Positions 11,061 through 22,712 of a DNA stretch of 64,000 bases are shown here, one piece after another. The stretch is from Metallyticus violacea. Its lineage: Eukaryota; Arthropoda; Insecta; Mantodea; Metallyticidae. How positions within the stretch are numbered: position 1 is the first letter of the stretch; every line of letters starts with the position of its first letter. The stretch covers positions 6,590,001-6,654,000 of the forward strand of contig CM060837.1 in the NCBI GenBank assembly GCA_030762175.1, given 5' to 3'. Made by a program: the position numbers and the translations under genes. The notes under the pieces are model-generated. The model worked only from the letters and a program-made list of their open reading frames with translations, searched no databases and had not been told where the DNA came from.

Positions 11061-11270
11061 GTCCTGTGACGGATTTCCAACCCTGTATAAATAGTTGAGT
11101 GTAAATTTTGCTCATGCAATAGTAAACCAATGTTGCCTATGTTTTTCTTCTTCCCTACGAGGGCCGACATCCAATCTTCTATGTGTGCATCACTCGGCAA
11201 TAAATGCCTTATACTTTCAATTCTACATCTTAGATTTTTTGTGTTGTCTCCTTTTTCTCCAGAAAAAGAA

Positions 11271-11880
11271 ATAGTTGGAATGACTTATGATTTATCTCTC
11301 GTACATTGTGAAGAAACAATTAATTTTCCTGGTTAGCACGCGCTAGACCAGTTGCCTATATACCAATCGATGAATCAAACTCAGATTAGGAACATGATCA
11401 TCAGGAAATAATCTCCTTACGCTTGCGCTGATTCTGTACGTGCGTGTGAATCATACATGAATATTCTTTGAGGAATAGAATACTTATATTGCCCCATTTC
11501 ACTAAATACACTGTATTGCGTCGCCTAACAAATACGTGCTACTTGTGCAAGATTTCAACCCACACTGAGGTCTAGCGCAGCGAGTGGAAATATACTTCCC
11601 GCCTATGCCGACATAGCGCTGCCGGCAGGTCCCGCGGTAGCGTCAAGAATTGCTCACCCAGTATTTTTGTCTCTATAGCGCATTAAAGGAAAGCGTATAC
11701 AAGACATGTCCACACACACATTAGATGAGCTGAAAAATAGACATTTCCAGAATTTTCTTGCTTGATAATGGTCAGTAAATGTATATTAATAGCTTAGGCC
11801 ACAATCGTTCACACGGTACCAGCAGGAACCAACCGGCTTTTACGCTTGGAGCGGTCCCTTAATGAAAACATCACCCATTA
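11271..11880. other. unassigned intergenic DNA
   Basis: Mixed composition with a less AT-rich patch near 11560-11660. No motif recognised. Confidence 0.35.
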
Positions 11881-12924
11881 GGCCACATTCACAATAAAAA
11901 GTTAACGTAACGTGTACTTAAACGTAAAAGCTAGATACTATGTATTGTAATGGAACCATTCACTGAACATAAAAATAAACGTAAACTTAGAAGCTTGCAA
12001 GGTATAAGGTTTTACGTCTAACTTAAACTTAAGAAATCAGTCAATCAGAACACATCTGATCTGATTAAGAGCTCTTTGGTAGAATTTATCCATATAAGGA
12101 GTATGGAAATCAAATGCAATTCTTGGTGCTTGCTGCTGCAAGTCCCGAACGACGGCGGAAAGAGCCGAAGGTAGTGAGCTAGATAATAAGACGTTCAAGC
12201 GAATAGTATCACACACAGATTGAGCTATAAATTGATGTGTTTATTGATTTTTTCTGCTGCATTCATAGGAGATTTGCCACTATTACAGTGATTTACCCGT
12301 CCTTTTAAATAATATTTACGAAAAACTACTGGATCCACCGGTTTCTAGGATGTATCCGAGGTTAGGTTTAGTATATATATGAATTAATTGCGAATTTCAA
12401 TAAGAACAGATTTGCCACTGTTACAATATTTTACCGGTCTATATATCGCCTATCAATTTAAATTTAAAAGTTACGGAGAACAACGCATAGGTTACATTAC
12501 GTTTAACAAAAATAATACATGCAACGTTTACGCTGCGGCCACGCACAGTAGTTCGGCTCTCTCCGCTGTCGCTCGGGACTTGCAGCAACTAACAGCAGGA
12601 GTTGCACTTGATTTCCGTGCTCCGTGTAAGGGCAAGTTATAGTAAAGAGAGCTGAAGATCAGTGACTCTGTAGACAGAATGGACAAAAGATTAATTGCAT
12701 TATAAGAAAGCTACCCTTGCTCATATTACTCCAAGCAAATTAGTTACTGAACTTTGCATATGCATAACCGTTACCAGCTGTTAGTTGATGTTCGCCTGTT
12801 CTTATTTTTGATTGGCTAATACGTACGTTTGCGTCTTTCATTGTGAATGCCTTCATATTACTAAGTTAACGTGTTACGTTTTATTTTATTACGTTTACGT
12901 TTAATTTTCATTGTGAATGGGGCC
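11881..12924 (+). mobile_element. fold-back type element, copy 2 (about 1.04 kb)
   Basis: Both ends begin with near-identical inverted repeats: GGCCACATTCACAATAAAAA at the left, and at the right the reverse complement of GGCCCCATTCACAATGAAAA. Inward the arms continue as imperfect inverted repeats; TGCAAGTCCCGAACGACGGC near 12139 pairs with GCTCGGGACTTGCAGCA near 12570. Direct GATTTGCCACT repeats sit in the centre (about 12270 and 12408). It has no protein motif; the 84-codon frame at 12388-12642 is accidental. I could not see a convincing target-site duplication. A copy in opposite orientation lies at 4142-5060. Confidence 0.75.
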
Positions 12925-13629
12925 ACACACTTAGAGTGTACCTATGCTGTTGTGGAACACACCGCCTATACTGCTGAATGCTGAAGTTAGGAACTTATTG
13001 TTTTATAGGTGGTAAAATAAATTCGCCGTTTGGGAATATTTTCTGTTTTTGAAAAAGAAACTTGAGTGCGGCACATAAAACTGAGGACATTCCGCCGCAT
13101 GACTCACACATTAAGGATGGGCTTGATAAGACAGAGGGTCTGCTTGAATACTGCCCCACACATCTTGACAAGGGGAGGCTTGATGTATGGATAACGTTCT
13201 GCGTCATATTGAGGGTCTAGAAGAAGGATGACATGTTCAATATCTGTCTAACACCCTCCAGGCCAACCCTTTGTGTACGTTTTCTTTGGTTTGGCATTGA
13301 TTGACGGTATTTAATGTTGCAGGAGGGTGAGAAGACGCTAAGTGGGAAAGATTAGGGACCGTAACAGGCAATTGAGGGTGGGCAAACAGGGGCGGTGCTT
13401 TGGCTAATGCTATTCGTCTTAAGCAAGAAGGTTGTGTTAATGAGCATGGCTTGTTTGATAACAGAGTAGCTCAGGGTTAAAGTTCTCAGGTGGCTTTGAA
13501 TTGAGTGTTGCGTGCTCTTTGTTTAAACACTGCCTCAGCCAAGCAGAATGTTCGAGAATCCGTAAATAAAGGGACCATTAGTAACAGGGCTATTTGAAAA
13601 TTCTGATAAATTTCGATGAAATTTCTTTA
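12925..13629. other. unassigned intergenic DNA
   Basis: A less AT-rich interval without a recognisable repeat. A minus-strand reading near 13190-13290 (HVILLLDPQYDAE) loosely recalls the zinc-knuckle end of LINE proteins, but the context does not support it. Confidence 0.3.
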
Positions 13630-14418
13630 AGTCCGTCACGCAGGAAATGCGTAAACTAAGCAAATTCCTCAGCAAGTAGAATATAAAATTCAAAATTATC
13701 GCCTTATTAATTAATGAAATATGTTAAGGTATTACTGTCTGTTAATTATCGTGACAAACTCTAAAGCTAACCTGAACTATAATACATTACTTAACTAGGT
13801 TTGTCTTTTTTCCCCCTTCGTAATCACTTGGAAATAAAATCATATGGTGCTTCTAATTTTAAAAATTAAGTGAAACAAAATTAAAATTCTGCAGTCTATT
13901 ACAAAAGGGATATCACATTTTTACAATTATTATTATTAAATATAAAGATGTATTGTATTGGTATTTTAAACGTTTGTAAACACAGGGTATCATCTTTACA
14001 TTCACAAAATAGAGAGAAATTAGAAAGTTTCGGCTTACCTTCCATATTTAAGACGATGTTCATATGTTTCAATAAAAACAAAAACATGTTACTATTTAAA
14101 AACAATTACAATGCACTAAGTAAATAAAAGCAATCGAAAGTTACATCGATTTTCAGTGGCTTTGAAATTTAATTTAAATGTTATTAACATGTAACGTAAA
14201 CGTTTTCTGAAGAGCGCTCTTACATACAAATATAATTCACATACATATTAGATTAATATTTCATATTTTATTTCTTTACGCCAAAGGTTTTGTAAATATA
14301 AAACATATGTATTGTTATAAATAAGTTAATATGTTGAGTTAATTTCTCCGTTTGCTTTGAAATAATAGAGAGAAAAATTAAAAGGTAGAGGGGTTTTTAA
14401 ATTTGCGTTTTTAAGTAT
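13630..14418 (+). repeat. unclassified interspersed element, non-satellite part
   Basis: This section is clearly homologous to 39285-39825: both begin with CGTCACGCAGGA, GCGTAAA-CTAAGC and AATTCC, and both contain CATATGTTTCAATAAAAA, AACAATCGAAAG-like and TAACGTAAACGTTTTCTGAAG blocks in the same order. Relative to the other copy, about 250 bp is extra near 13700-13960. It runs directly into the tandem array that starts at 14419, so the two parts probably form one element. No coding motif was seen. Confidence 0.7.
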
Positions 14419-15433
14419 ACCCCCTACTGCTAATGGTCCCATTTCACTGCTTTTCAGAAACTATTTTTTCTTGTTTTATTTAAATTGCATATACCGTGTT
14501 TCCTTAAAAAGAACAAAAAATTGCGCTCGTTAGAGCTATGAACTTCCTCTTTTAAATTTTTGGTTTTCAGGAATACCACTCCTAATGCCTTTATTTCCCT
14601 GATTTTCAGAAATTGTTTTTTCTTATTTTATTTAAATGATATATACCGTGTTCCGTTATAAAAGAATTAATATTAGTACCGCCAAAGCGATTTTTATATG
14701 TTGAGCTTCAGGTAAACGCCCAGTCCCAATATTCAGATTTCGAAAAATATTTTTATTAATTTATTTCAATTGCATATACCGAGGTTGGTTGAGAAAGAAT
14801 AAATATTGTGGCCGCTAGAGGGACTTTAATTTTTTTTCTTTAGTTTAACCCCAATCTAAATAGTTTAATTTTGCTGGTTAACAAACTCGATGAATCGTTT
14901 ATTAATTGATGTCGATGTTACATATTGCGTTTACAGAAATTGGGAGGAAGCAGTGAAGCATTTGCTACCTGGAAGTAATTATAACTTGGTGTCGTTAGGG
15001 CTTTTTTAAAAGTTCGGTTTTCAAACACATCCGTACTCCTAATAGTCTGATTTCGCTCATTTTCAAAAAATATTTTTCTTGTTTTAGTTCAATTGCATAT
15101 GCCGTGTTTAATGGAAGAAAATAAATATTAATGCTGATAGAGCGATTTTTAAATTTTCGGTTTCAGTTAAACCCCCACTCCTAATAATTTGATTTAGCTG
15201 ATTCTCGTAAACTAGTTTTCGTATTTTGTTTCAATAGCATGTATTGTGTTTTAGTTGAAAAAAAATGAAATTTGTGGCCGCTAAAACGATTTAGGTTAAC
15301 CCCCACTCCTAATGGTCTAGTTTTGCTAGTTAACGAAATCGATGAATCGTCTGTTATTTAATGGTTATATAACGAGTTTGATTGAGTTAAAATGAAGGTT
15401 GCGGAAGCTGGAGCGCTAACACACACATAAGTA
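14419..15433 (+). repeat. tandem array of seven units, 128-182 bp each
   Basis: Successive units start near 14419, 14574, 14717, 14849, 15031, 15171 and 15299. Each opens with a variant of CCCCCACTCCTAATGGTCTG and carries TTTCAATTGCATATACCGTG and GTGGCCGCTAGAGCGATTTT-like blocks. Units 4 and 7 are a second type with AACGAAATCGATGAATCGT in place of the TTTTCAGAAACTA block, giving an A-A-A-B-A-A-B order. The array ends in TAACACACACATAA, just before an inserted transposon at 15434. Confidence 0.85.
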
Positions 15434-16140
15434 TAAAGAGAGTGCCAAAAAAGGTATACACTCTTCAAGCAAAAAAAAAAAAAAACAAAACAAAACAAAA
15501 CAAAAAAAACTGTGTTAACAAAACTGAATTCACACAAACAGAAAATGACGAGCACTAATCATCTTAAGACTTTTACAGTTACAACAGCTGCTCAAAATAC
15601 CCACCTCGACGTCGATACACTTCTGAGTACCTTGAACTGCTGATTGAGCAACGTTTGCGAAAGTGTCCTCAGCGATTGCAGCACATGCCGTTTCAATTTC
15701 TTACCGAAGTGCTGCCAGTGTAGCTGGTTTTTCTACGGTATACAACATCCTTAAGAGTTCCCCATAGAAGTCCAACGGAGTTGTGATCTGTACACACGTC
15801 TCCATTGCCTTTGAACTTCAATAACACTCTCGGTTTTCCAATACAACTTCAAATTTGCTTTCCGCTGTTCAAATGATAATCTTGACTCCATTTTGTTGTA
15901 GCAACGCTAGCATAACGCAATGTGAGTCACATCAATTTACAGAACATCATACGATAATCTTAGCTTTATTTGTTCATTGTTGATTTACCTGTCACGTAGC
16001 AATGCTATCATAATGTATGTGAGCCACATCTGTTTACAGAACATCATACTACACATTACTGTTGTTTTTCGGTTCAACTTTGAAATATAATTAAATAGAT
16101 ACCCATGTGAAAATGTGTATGCATTTTGGCACCCTCGCTA
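15434..16140 (-). mobile_element. DUF4817-like DNA transposon, deletion derivative 2
   Basis: Inverted ends (GAGTGCCAAAA at the left, TTTTGGCACCCTC at the right) are flanked by TA on both sides (15434-15435 and 16139-16140), the target duplication of Tc1/mariner-type elements. The internal sequence is collinear with the 6424 copy but has lost more of the C-terminal coding part around 15775. It also has a duplicated segment of about 100 bp near 15905-16050 (ACAGAACATCATAC twice) that is also present in the copy at 51414. It is inserted at the end of the tandem array. Confidence 0.85.
15460..15515 (+). repeat. A-rich simple sequence in transposon
   Basis: A run of A broken by single C (AAAAC units) expanded inside the left subterminal region of the transposon; the sister copies have a shorter A run or a T/C-rich run here. 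Confidence 0.6.
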
Positions 16141-16950
16141 TATATATATTAAATTTTCGTGCCTAGTGTGTAGAAAAGATAGAGATTTTAAGAAATTTTC
16201 CAAAAATATTTTCATGGGTACAACTTCAATAGCTAATTTGCTAACAAGGTAGCATAGCGCTGCCCCTTTGCTTTCTCAAATAAATGACATCTACGGCGTA
16301 CTGTTCCCATTTGAAGTAGGCCTTGGAAATTTAATTCAAATGCCCTCAATTGTTTTATGTGTTCCAATATTCACCTGAAACCTGTGCCGAATAAGGCCGG
16401 TAGATGGAACTTGATGCCTCTTATGCAGTTGTTGCAGTAAAGGTATAACGGACAGATCGATTACACGAATGTCATCAACGTTAGCGTTTGACAACTGCCC
16501 CATCGCAATAGTAACATTGAAAACAGGAATTCCGGCTAGTTTTGTGTTCCTAATTCTCCCAAATTAGACTCAATGCAGTATAAGCGTACACACTGGTAAA
16601 GACGCATCATACCAAAAGCGATACTTGGTGACTTTGAGCGGCGTTTTGATCCCTTCAATAAATTTTGTCGCCCTAATATTTACACTAAATTTACATAGAT
16701 TACAATTGTTTTCTATCTTCGTGCATATATCTAAAGGAATACAACATTTTAAACTCTTCATCTGTTCATTTGCAAGGATTTATTACTCTTATAAACACAT
16801 TATTTAGTTATTAATAAATTCTATGCCACTTTCTGCTAGTAATCCGGTTAACGTAGGTGTAAAAACAGTCAGTTATTCAGGATAGTCTAAAAACAGGATA
16901 CAGTGGTGTCAGGTCCTCACACCCACGCATGCTCAAGAGTAAATGCCTTT
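16141..16950. other. unassigned intergenic DNA
   Basis: The interval 16250-16560 is less AT-rich, but I recognise no motif. The frames at 16570-16807 overlap on opposite strands and look accidental. Confidence 0.35.
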
Positions 16951-16998
16951 GGATAATGTAAATATTAATAATTATAATTATTAATATTTACATTATCC
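16951..16998. repeat. perfect 48-bp palindrome
   Basis: The 24-base arm beginning GGATAATGTAAATATTAATA is followed with no spacer by its exact reverse complement, ending TTACATTATCC. The centre is AT-only. It would form a cruciform or hairpin with a 24-bp stem. Confidence 0.95.
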
Positions 16999-18172
16999 TG
17001 TAGTAACCTTTTATATATTACGAAAATAGTTTTTCCTGGATGCTTCGTTGTCCAAAGTTGAACAAAGCGTTTCTATGATTTGTTGTTGAGTTAGACCTCT
17101 ACTAAAATCGTAAAAAAATCATCCAACGAAAACCTTCTCGTGAATTTTCTATTTTTTTCGCTAAACTGCTTTGTTTAAACACAAACTGTAAGCAAATTAC
17201 ACGGTCAATTTCTAAGCAGCAACTGTTTTCACAATAAAAATGTCAATTGTTCCGAAAATAGTAATGATTATCTCAATAGCGCCACCTAGTGGTCGTTTAT
17301 GAAAACGTAAAAGGTATTCCTTGTAAGGAAAAATGGGGGGGCCGAGATGGAGTGAAACACTCCTTGTAAAATATAACAATTATAACACAGTTTGCACTCG
17401 GGGCTGATAGATATGTTTTAATAAATTTTAATAATTTGTCAGGGTTCCCTTTGACATTGCAGGGGCTATTTTCCAGGTTTCATTTTCACTTCTTTTAGGG
17501 TATGTGTATTTGATAATGCTCCTCAGAAAGTCGCCCAGGACCGAACACTGTGAGAAGTGTTTTGCTATTCACTTATTTACTAAACACTGACAGGTGGAGG
17601 TGTAGTGCATACGTCACCAAATACCAACTGACATGGCCTGCCTCGCGTTTGTTGTTTCAGCCCCAGGCTGAGATATATAACGAAACAGGTGGAAAAAGTC
17701 ACAGAATCATTTTCGTTTAGTGCTTTACTTCACTGGGAGACTAAGGACAGAAACACAGCACCGAACACTAAAAGAGGTGGACTGTTGAAAGCGATATGTC
17801 AAATATTGGAAGGGGATTCAGGATTTTAATTGCCCTTCCATAGCACAAGAAACACTTTCTGCCGAACGTCATCTGTTTTGTCACACACTCGTCACACACG
17901 CTAACGACTGACGTCATTAGAACGGACAGGAGCATTAAGCCCCTACTTTTAATGGCAGCATGGAAATTTATTGAAATGACTTTCATAAAAGAATGGCTCT
18001 TGTTCCGCGGGAATTATGCGGTTCGTATTACGTCCAAATTTAGAGTGACAAAGTGCAACATAACCTCAAATAGTTAATTACACCAGGGTCCAAAAGTTAA
18101 ATATGATTGGGGTATATGAGAAAATAGTTTGTTAATGAAAGGACACATTAGGACATATGGTAAAAATGAACC
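16999..18172. other. unassigned intergenic DNA
   Basis: No shared repeat or coding motif. The 72-codon minus-strand frame at 17768-17986 has no recognisable domain. Confidence 0.35.
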
Positions 18173-18210
18173 ATATATACATATATATGTATGTATATAT
18201 ATATATATCA
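18173..18210. repeat. AT-dinucleotide simple repeat
   Basis: Alternating AT with interspersed GT and AC, partly self-complementary. Confidence 0.8.
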
Positions 18211-18499
18211 GATAAACATAATGTTTATTGTATTAAATACACGTTTGTAAAAAAAATCCAATAGGATAAATCAATAAGCATTTTTCATTACTTTTCCTTC
18301 TCTATTGAAAGAAAAACTAACATTGAAGTTTTCTGGCAGTGGTAAGGAAAAATCAGAGAGATGTCATAAATTATATCTGAATGTGAATTGCCTTTTTCCC
18401 AGCGCAAAAACTGAAACTGTTGCTAAGTTCATAGTGAGTTAACCTCTGTTTATATGAGCATTCAGAAGGTTCGACGTTGGAGTGAAGGATATTTATTTA

Positions 18500-19410
18500 T
18501 TTAGTGAATATTACAGATTTTCCAATTACAATGCTCTATTATAAGACAATGAAAAAATAAAATAAAAACAATACAATAAATCAAATATACAAAAAAGTTA
18601 CAAAAACAAACATAAAACTGATAATGTTGGTACATGATAAGTTAATAGATGATCAAAGGATAAAGTGAAAGTAAACATATTCCTATTAAATATATCAATA
18701 GTTAAACAATGTAATTTATTATATAAGGTTTGCATTCTAAGCACAGGAGAATATTTATACGTATCAGTATTAACCCTTGGAATAAAAAATAAAAGATATT
18801 ACGAAAAGCATATTGATTGTCTTATGTTTGAATTATCTACCTTATAGTGTAATAGTTTGTAAAGGAAAAGTAACAAGTGACGAACGATTCCTTCTGTGAG
18901 ATAAACTTTGGCACTGAAATAATTGAAGTAAAGTGTCACAAGAAATTAAAATTACGAAAAAAACAGCATTTTTTTTTTAAAAATGCATACTTTAGAAATT
19001 TCCGTTGAACTATTTCAATATTTTAACGGATTTGTCAATGTAAGGCCTCCATAATATAGAAGCATATTCAAGTTTAGATCTGACAAATGAATTGTATAAA
19101 ATAAATAGAATTTTTAGATCATTAAAATAAGATGAACTAGGAATTCTTATGTGCTGCATTAATAATGCTATTAATAAGTTCAGTAAATGGTAAATCTATG
19201 TTGAAAATTACTCCGAGAGCATTCTTTGTTTCAATTAAATGTAGTTTTGTTTCGTCTATAGCGTAAATAAAATCAACATTACTTTTGAGTTTAGAAACAG
19301 ACATGGCCTGATATTTTGATGTATTAAAAAGGAAGATTGTTCGCTTTGCTCCATTTATTTAAGGCATTCAGATCATTTTGGAGTTTAACACAATCGGAGA
19401 CAGGCTTTAT
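18500..19410 (-). mobile_element. LINE reverse-transcriptase fragment (Jockey/CR1-like)
   Basis: On the minus strand, a broken frame starting near 19404 reads SDCVKLQNDLNALNKWSKAN, followed by NLPF and then KLKSNVDF-like text. This is the region after the catalytic YADD in Jockey/CR1-type reverse transcriptases. Further on come SKLEYASIIW-like text (near 19050-19070) and FIPRVNTDTYKYSPVLRMQT with LYNKL (near 18700-18790), the usual C-terminal end. Many stops and frame changes are present. The 5-prime part with the endonuclease and the YADD motif itself is missing. The family is inferred from motif order. Confidence 0.75.
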
Positions 19411-19419
19411 AGAGCTAAA

Positions 19420-19665
19420 CCTTCCTTAATCTAGTGGTTAGCATTGCTGACTGCTGGCCTGAAGACTCAGGTTTGATTCCCGGTACCTGCTTAGGAATTT
19501 TTCTAAATTAAGGACAATTGGAAAGCTACCTGATAGGGAGGTGGCGATACCCCTGCAATACTGCACTTGATAGTGATATCAAGTGACGGAGGTAGAGGAC
19601 GCAGCGGTTATACCCCACGGCCCCATGGGGTTTTGGAAAACCAGCCTTGAAGAAGAGGAGTAAGC
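19420..19665 (+). mobile_element. SINE-C copy
   Basis: A tRNA-like head with A box TAGTGGTTAGC (about 19432-19442) and B box GGTTTGATTCC (about 19471) is followed by a body shared with 45592-45893: GGTACCTGCTTAGGAATTTTTCT, GGAGGTGGCGAT, CAATACTGCACT and CCTTGAAGAAGA. It lies just outside the LINE fragment at 18500-19410. Confidence 0.8.
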
Positions 19666-20631
19666 GAACTGCATTGTATTATTGAACCTTTATCACAGAT
19701 TGTTACAAAACCGGTACTTGTTACAAATATGTTTTTCAAGTGACGGTTGATTCGAGGTATTATAAACTTTATTTCGTCGGTAGCTTACCTCCAGTCACAG
19801 TGTTTTTCTTTTGTTTTGCTCTTGCAGTTCCCGCAAAACGATGTTTAATACACAGGTGACTTTGCCTCGAACCACGGTCTCACAGTATTTGGAACGGAAA
19901 ACTTTTGATGTTTCCCAAATTGACACATAATGGATTACTGCATCCCTATATTGTTAAGCCGCGGCAGCATTAGCTGAAAAGAGGATCAGAAACACACACC
20001 CCTCGCAGCTCCAAGTATTCAAAAGCCCATTTTATTAATGACACACCTAATTAGTGTTTTTGTTCGCAAGGGAATTTAATACAGAACTGGACAATGTTCC
20101 TATACGTGGCGCTGGCAAAACAATTAGTAATTTAGCTTAAAACATGCACACATTCAGAATCCATAGCAGGATGTTAGAAGTGCGGGGATTGGGTAATGTA
20201 CACAGTGGCGTGCCACGGCTGGAGAGTCAGTGGCGTTATGTACAGATGTAAATACACAATTATTTTATTTTCTTTGAAGTTTTCAAAAGTTTTTAATTAT
20301 TTTTGGTATATAAGACCAATGTTTTGTTTAAACTATTAAAATTTATGTTAGTATATTTTTGTATTTTATTTATATGTGGTCTATGGGTTTTTATCCTCTG
20401 AAAAAACCCTTACGAAAAATCCATTCGTTAATTAAAATCTCATGCTAGCCCCTCCATGGTGCGGCAAAGGAGTGGGGGTTCTCTCATAGGAAATACCCGG
20501 CGCCGCGGGGAAAAGCGTCACTGATCGCACGGTATTTTAATGTGCTGCTACTAACCGTCTTATTGAGCTGGTAATATGATTATGCTTATTAAATTCGGTA
20601 TGTTTTTATTACCATATGATTAAAAACGTAG
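19666..20631. other. unassigned intergenic DNA
   Basis: AT-rich with a GC-rich patch at 20450-20515. No motif or shared repeat was identified. Confidence 0.35.
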
Positions 20632-20872
20632 CACCGCCACAGGTGTCCGAGATCCTTAAGGCGCGGACTCGTGAGCGGGAGGTCTGGGGTTCGTATCCCT
20701 CCAGGCCTGTCCTCCCTGACTGAGGTATTTCCAGGTTTTCCTCACAAATGTATCCTAAACTTAGGCCTGGAACGTTCCTTCCTCAAAAATAAAATAAATC
20801 CTTTCCCAATACATAATTTCATTTCATGTATCATCAGTGTCAATCGCCCTTGGTGCCTCTGGAGCAAAAATA
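20632..20872 (+). mobile_element. SINE-A copy
   Basis: The complete head CACCGCCACAGGTGTCC, with B-box GGTTCGTATCC, and body are present. A small deletion removes the CATAAATGACAAATGCC section, and the tail ends at GTGCCTCTGGAGC followed by A-rich sequence. Confidence 0.9.
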
Positions 20873-21887
20873 AAAATATTGCACCTTTATATTTCTAATT
20901 TTTCAGTAGAGAAAGACGGTTATTCTCAGTTAAGTTTCAGCGTTGATTCCGTGAATGTGCATACAACGGGAGAAAAAGAAAAGCAAGCAAATATTTTCCA
21001 CTTTCTGAGGGAACACGTGTGAGAAAAATCTCCCTGAAGGAGCAGGTAAAAATCACCTCGCACTTCTCTGCTCTGCAAGGAGCTTGATTTGAACAACATT
21101 CAAGTGTAGAAGGAGGCTTGACAAAAGATCTCAGAGAAATTTTCCTTTCTATCTGAGCCCTTCAACCTGATGAGCTCTGTGCCTTAATGGAGGTTGTCTT
21201 ACTTCTCTTCTTCTGCTTCTTTCCCTTTCATTTGTTACTTCTTTTGATGTCACAAAAAGATAAAAATGGAAGTATATACAGCCCGTTGTAGAAGATTCAT
21301 TTTCCTAGATTAAAATAGATCACTCGTAAGGTTTTAAACTTTAACTCTCTACGGTTCCTTTCAAACCAAAGTGTAATCTTCATTTACTCACTGTCACGTT
21401 TTTGTCCGTGCTCTTATAAAAGCAACTGTGTGTCATTGCGCTGAACCTTCAAGACGACAACGCACGCGGATAAAAGAGAAGTAGCACATTAAAAAGGTGA
21501 CTTAAAAAGGCGAGTTATTATTTTCATACCGCTACAGAGAGGGAAGTGATTACTCAGGTCTGAAAGTACTTGTAAATCTTCTTCCCTTTGTTTTACCTAA
21601 CAGTGCTTTTTGTATGTGTCAGCATTAGGGATTTTTTTTCTTTACGAACTGCAGACAATTGAGTGTGTCATGACTAATGAATACCGTCACTTGAAAAAAG
21701 CAGCAATCCCACGGTGCAGCTTTAGGACTGTATAGAGCATGGATAATAGCTTAAGATGAGACAACGCTTTTCAGGGGTTTTCAATGTACGATTTCATTCA
21801 CAAACAAAATTAACATATTTACCTTTAAATTTTTTAAAATATAATTTAATAACAGACAAGTGTTATGGTGTAATATAACTACGACGG
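20873..21887. other. unassigned intergenic DNA
   Basis: No recognisable motif. Short frames at 20837-21022 are not supported. Confidence 0.35.
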
Positions 21888-21975
21888 TGGCTTGCAAGGC
21901 CCAGGGTTCAAATCCCTTAGGACAGCCAATCCTGATATTAGGTTTTTAAGTGGGTTTCCTAGCCACTTACATAAC
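21888..21975 (+). repeat. tRNA-like remnant
   Basis: GCTTGCAAGGCCCAGGGTTCAAATCCC near 21890-21917 has a good B-box-like core (GGTTCAAATCC). The downstream GTGGGTTTCCTAGCC resembles text seen after SINE heads, but no second copy of the body was found. It may be an old SINE head. Confidence 0.35.
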
Positions 21976-22149
21976 TGATTACATAAATGCACAAAATAGT
22001 TATTGGAGTAGAAAAAATCAGATTTTTTAAACTAATCCCCTTACATGAGGAGAAAATCAGCGTATGATGCGCAAAAAATGCATAACGATCAATAGAATCT
22101 ATTTTCTCTGATATAATCCAAAATGAGTGACATACGCACTTTTTTCAAC

Positions 22150-22712
22150 GCCTGACTGATATTAAATTCCAATCCAGATATTCCCAGCAAGATGTTGCCA
22201 CCGTGCATTTTGATTTGATAAGTCTTATTGTGTTACCCCATAGGAAGAGACGTTTTCATTGTTTCCCAAAATCTGTTCCTTGGACAAGTTGCAATATTTA
22301 GGTTCCAATGTCAGCTTGCGTTCCCAAGTCTTCCCAGGTTTCAGAAATATTAAGTCAGGACATGCTAAAACTTATCCTGTTTACATGTAGGTTCATCTAT
22401 ATAGAGTCCCACTTTACACAGATTTTTCCTGAAGTGACCATGTTCAATAATTAATCTTATTCCTCTTCTGTCCAGTTTAAGAAGACATGAGAAAAGAGTG
22501 TCGCTTGGACCTAGAACCAATTAGCTAGTTTTTAATTTTTTCTTCAATTTTTGGTCCAAGGGAGGTTTGCCACCTAAGATGGTGTTTTACCCTATCCATG
22601 TTTTTACAGCGGTCTTAGCAGAGCGTGCACTGGTTCCATCCAAGGGTTCAGGGTCGACATAAAGTGTTTCAGTACTCTTTTTGCCAGATAGTCTACCTTA
22701 TCATTTCCATAA
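22150..22712 (-). mobile_element. LINE fragment, RNase H and C-terminal region
   Basis: On the minus strand, starting near 22709, the reading GNDKVDYLAKKSTETLYVDP matches the last active-site part of the RNase H domain (GNEKAD-type) found in Jockey/R1/I-clade LINEs. LGPSDTLFSCLLKLDRRGIR and HGHFRKNLCKVGLYIDEPTC follow, the conserved run leading to the cysteine-rich C-terminus. Several stops and a short loss occur near LIIEHGHF. The upstream endonuclease and reverse transcriptase are absent. This is probably a different LINE family from the 18500-19410 piece, because that one ends without an RNase H domain. Confidence 0.8.

Larger units (their letters stand above)
9629..11270 (+). mobile_element. 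mariner element, long inactive copy
   Basis: The flanks match the deleted copy at 2875-3335. The interior carries a recognisable but broken mariner transposase (10203 to about 11060). The total of about 1.65 kb exceeds a usual mariner of about 1.3 kb. The excess is accounted for by about 9790-10190, which has no match in the short copy and no transposase motif. Terminal inverted repeats could not be fixed precisely. Confidence 0.7.

Noticed and set aside
13190..13290. HVILLLDPQYDAE reading on the minus strand, like a LINE C-terminus
   Set aside because: Only a few residues fit; flanking text shows no LINE motifs.
14419..15433. CRISPR-like array
   Set aside because: Units are diverged end to end without conserved short repeats and unique spacers; sequence context is eukaryotic.
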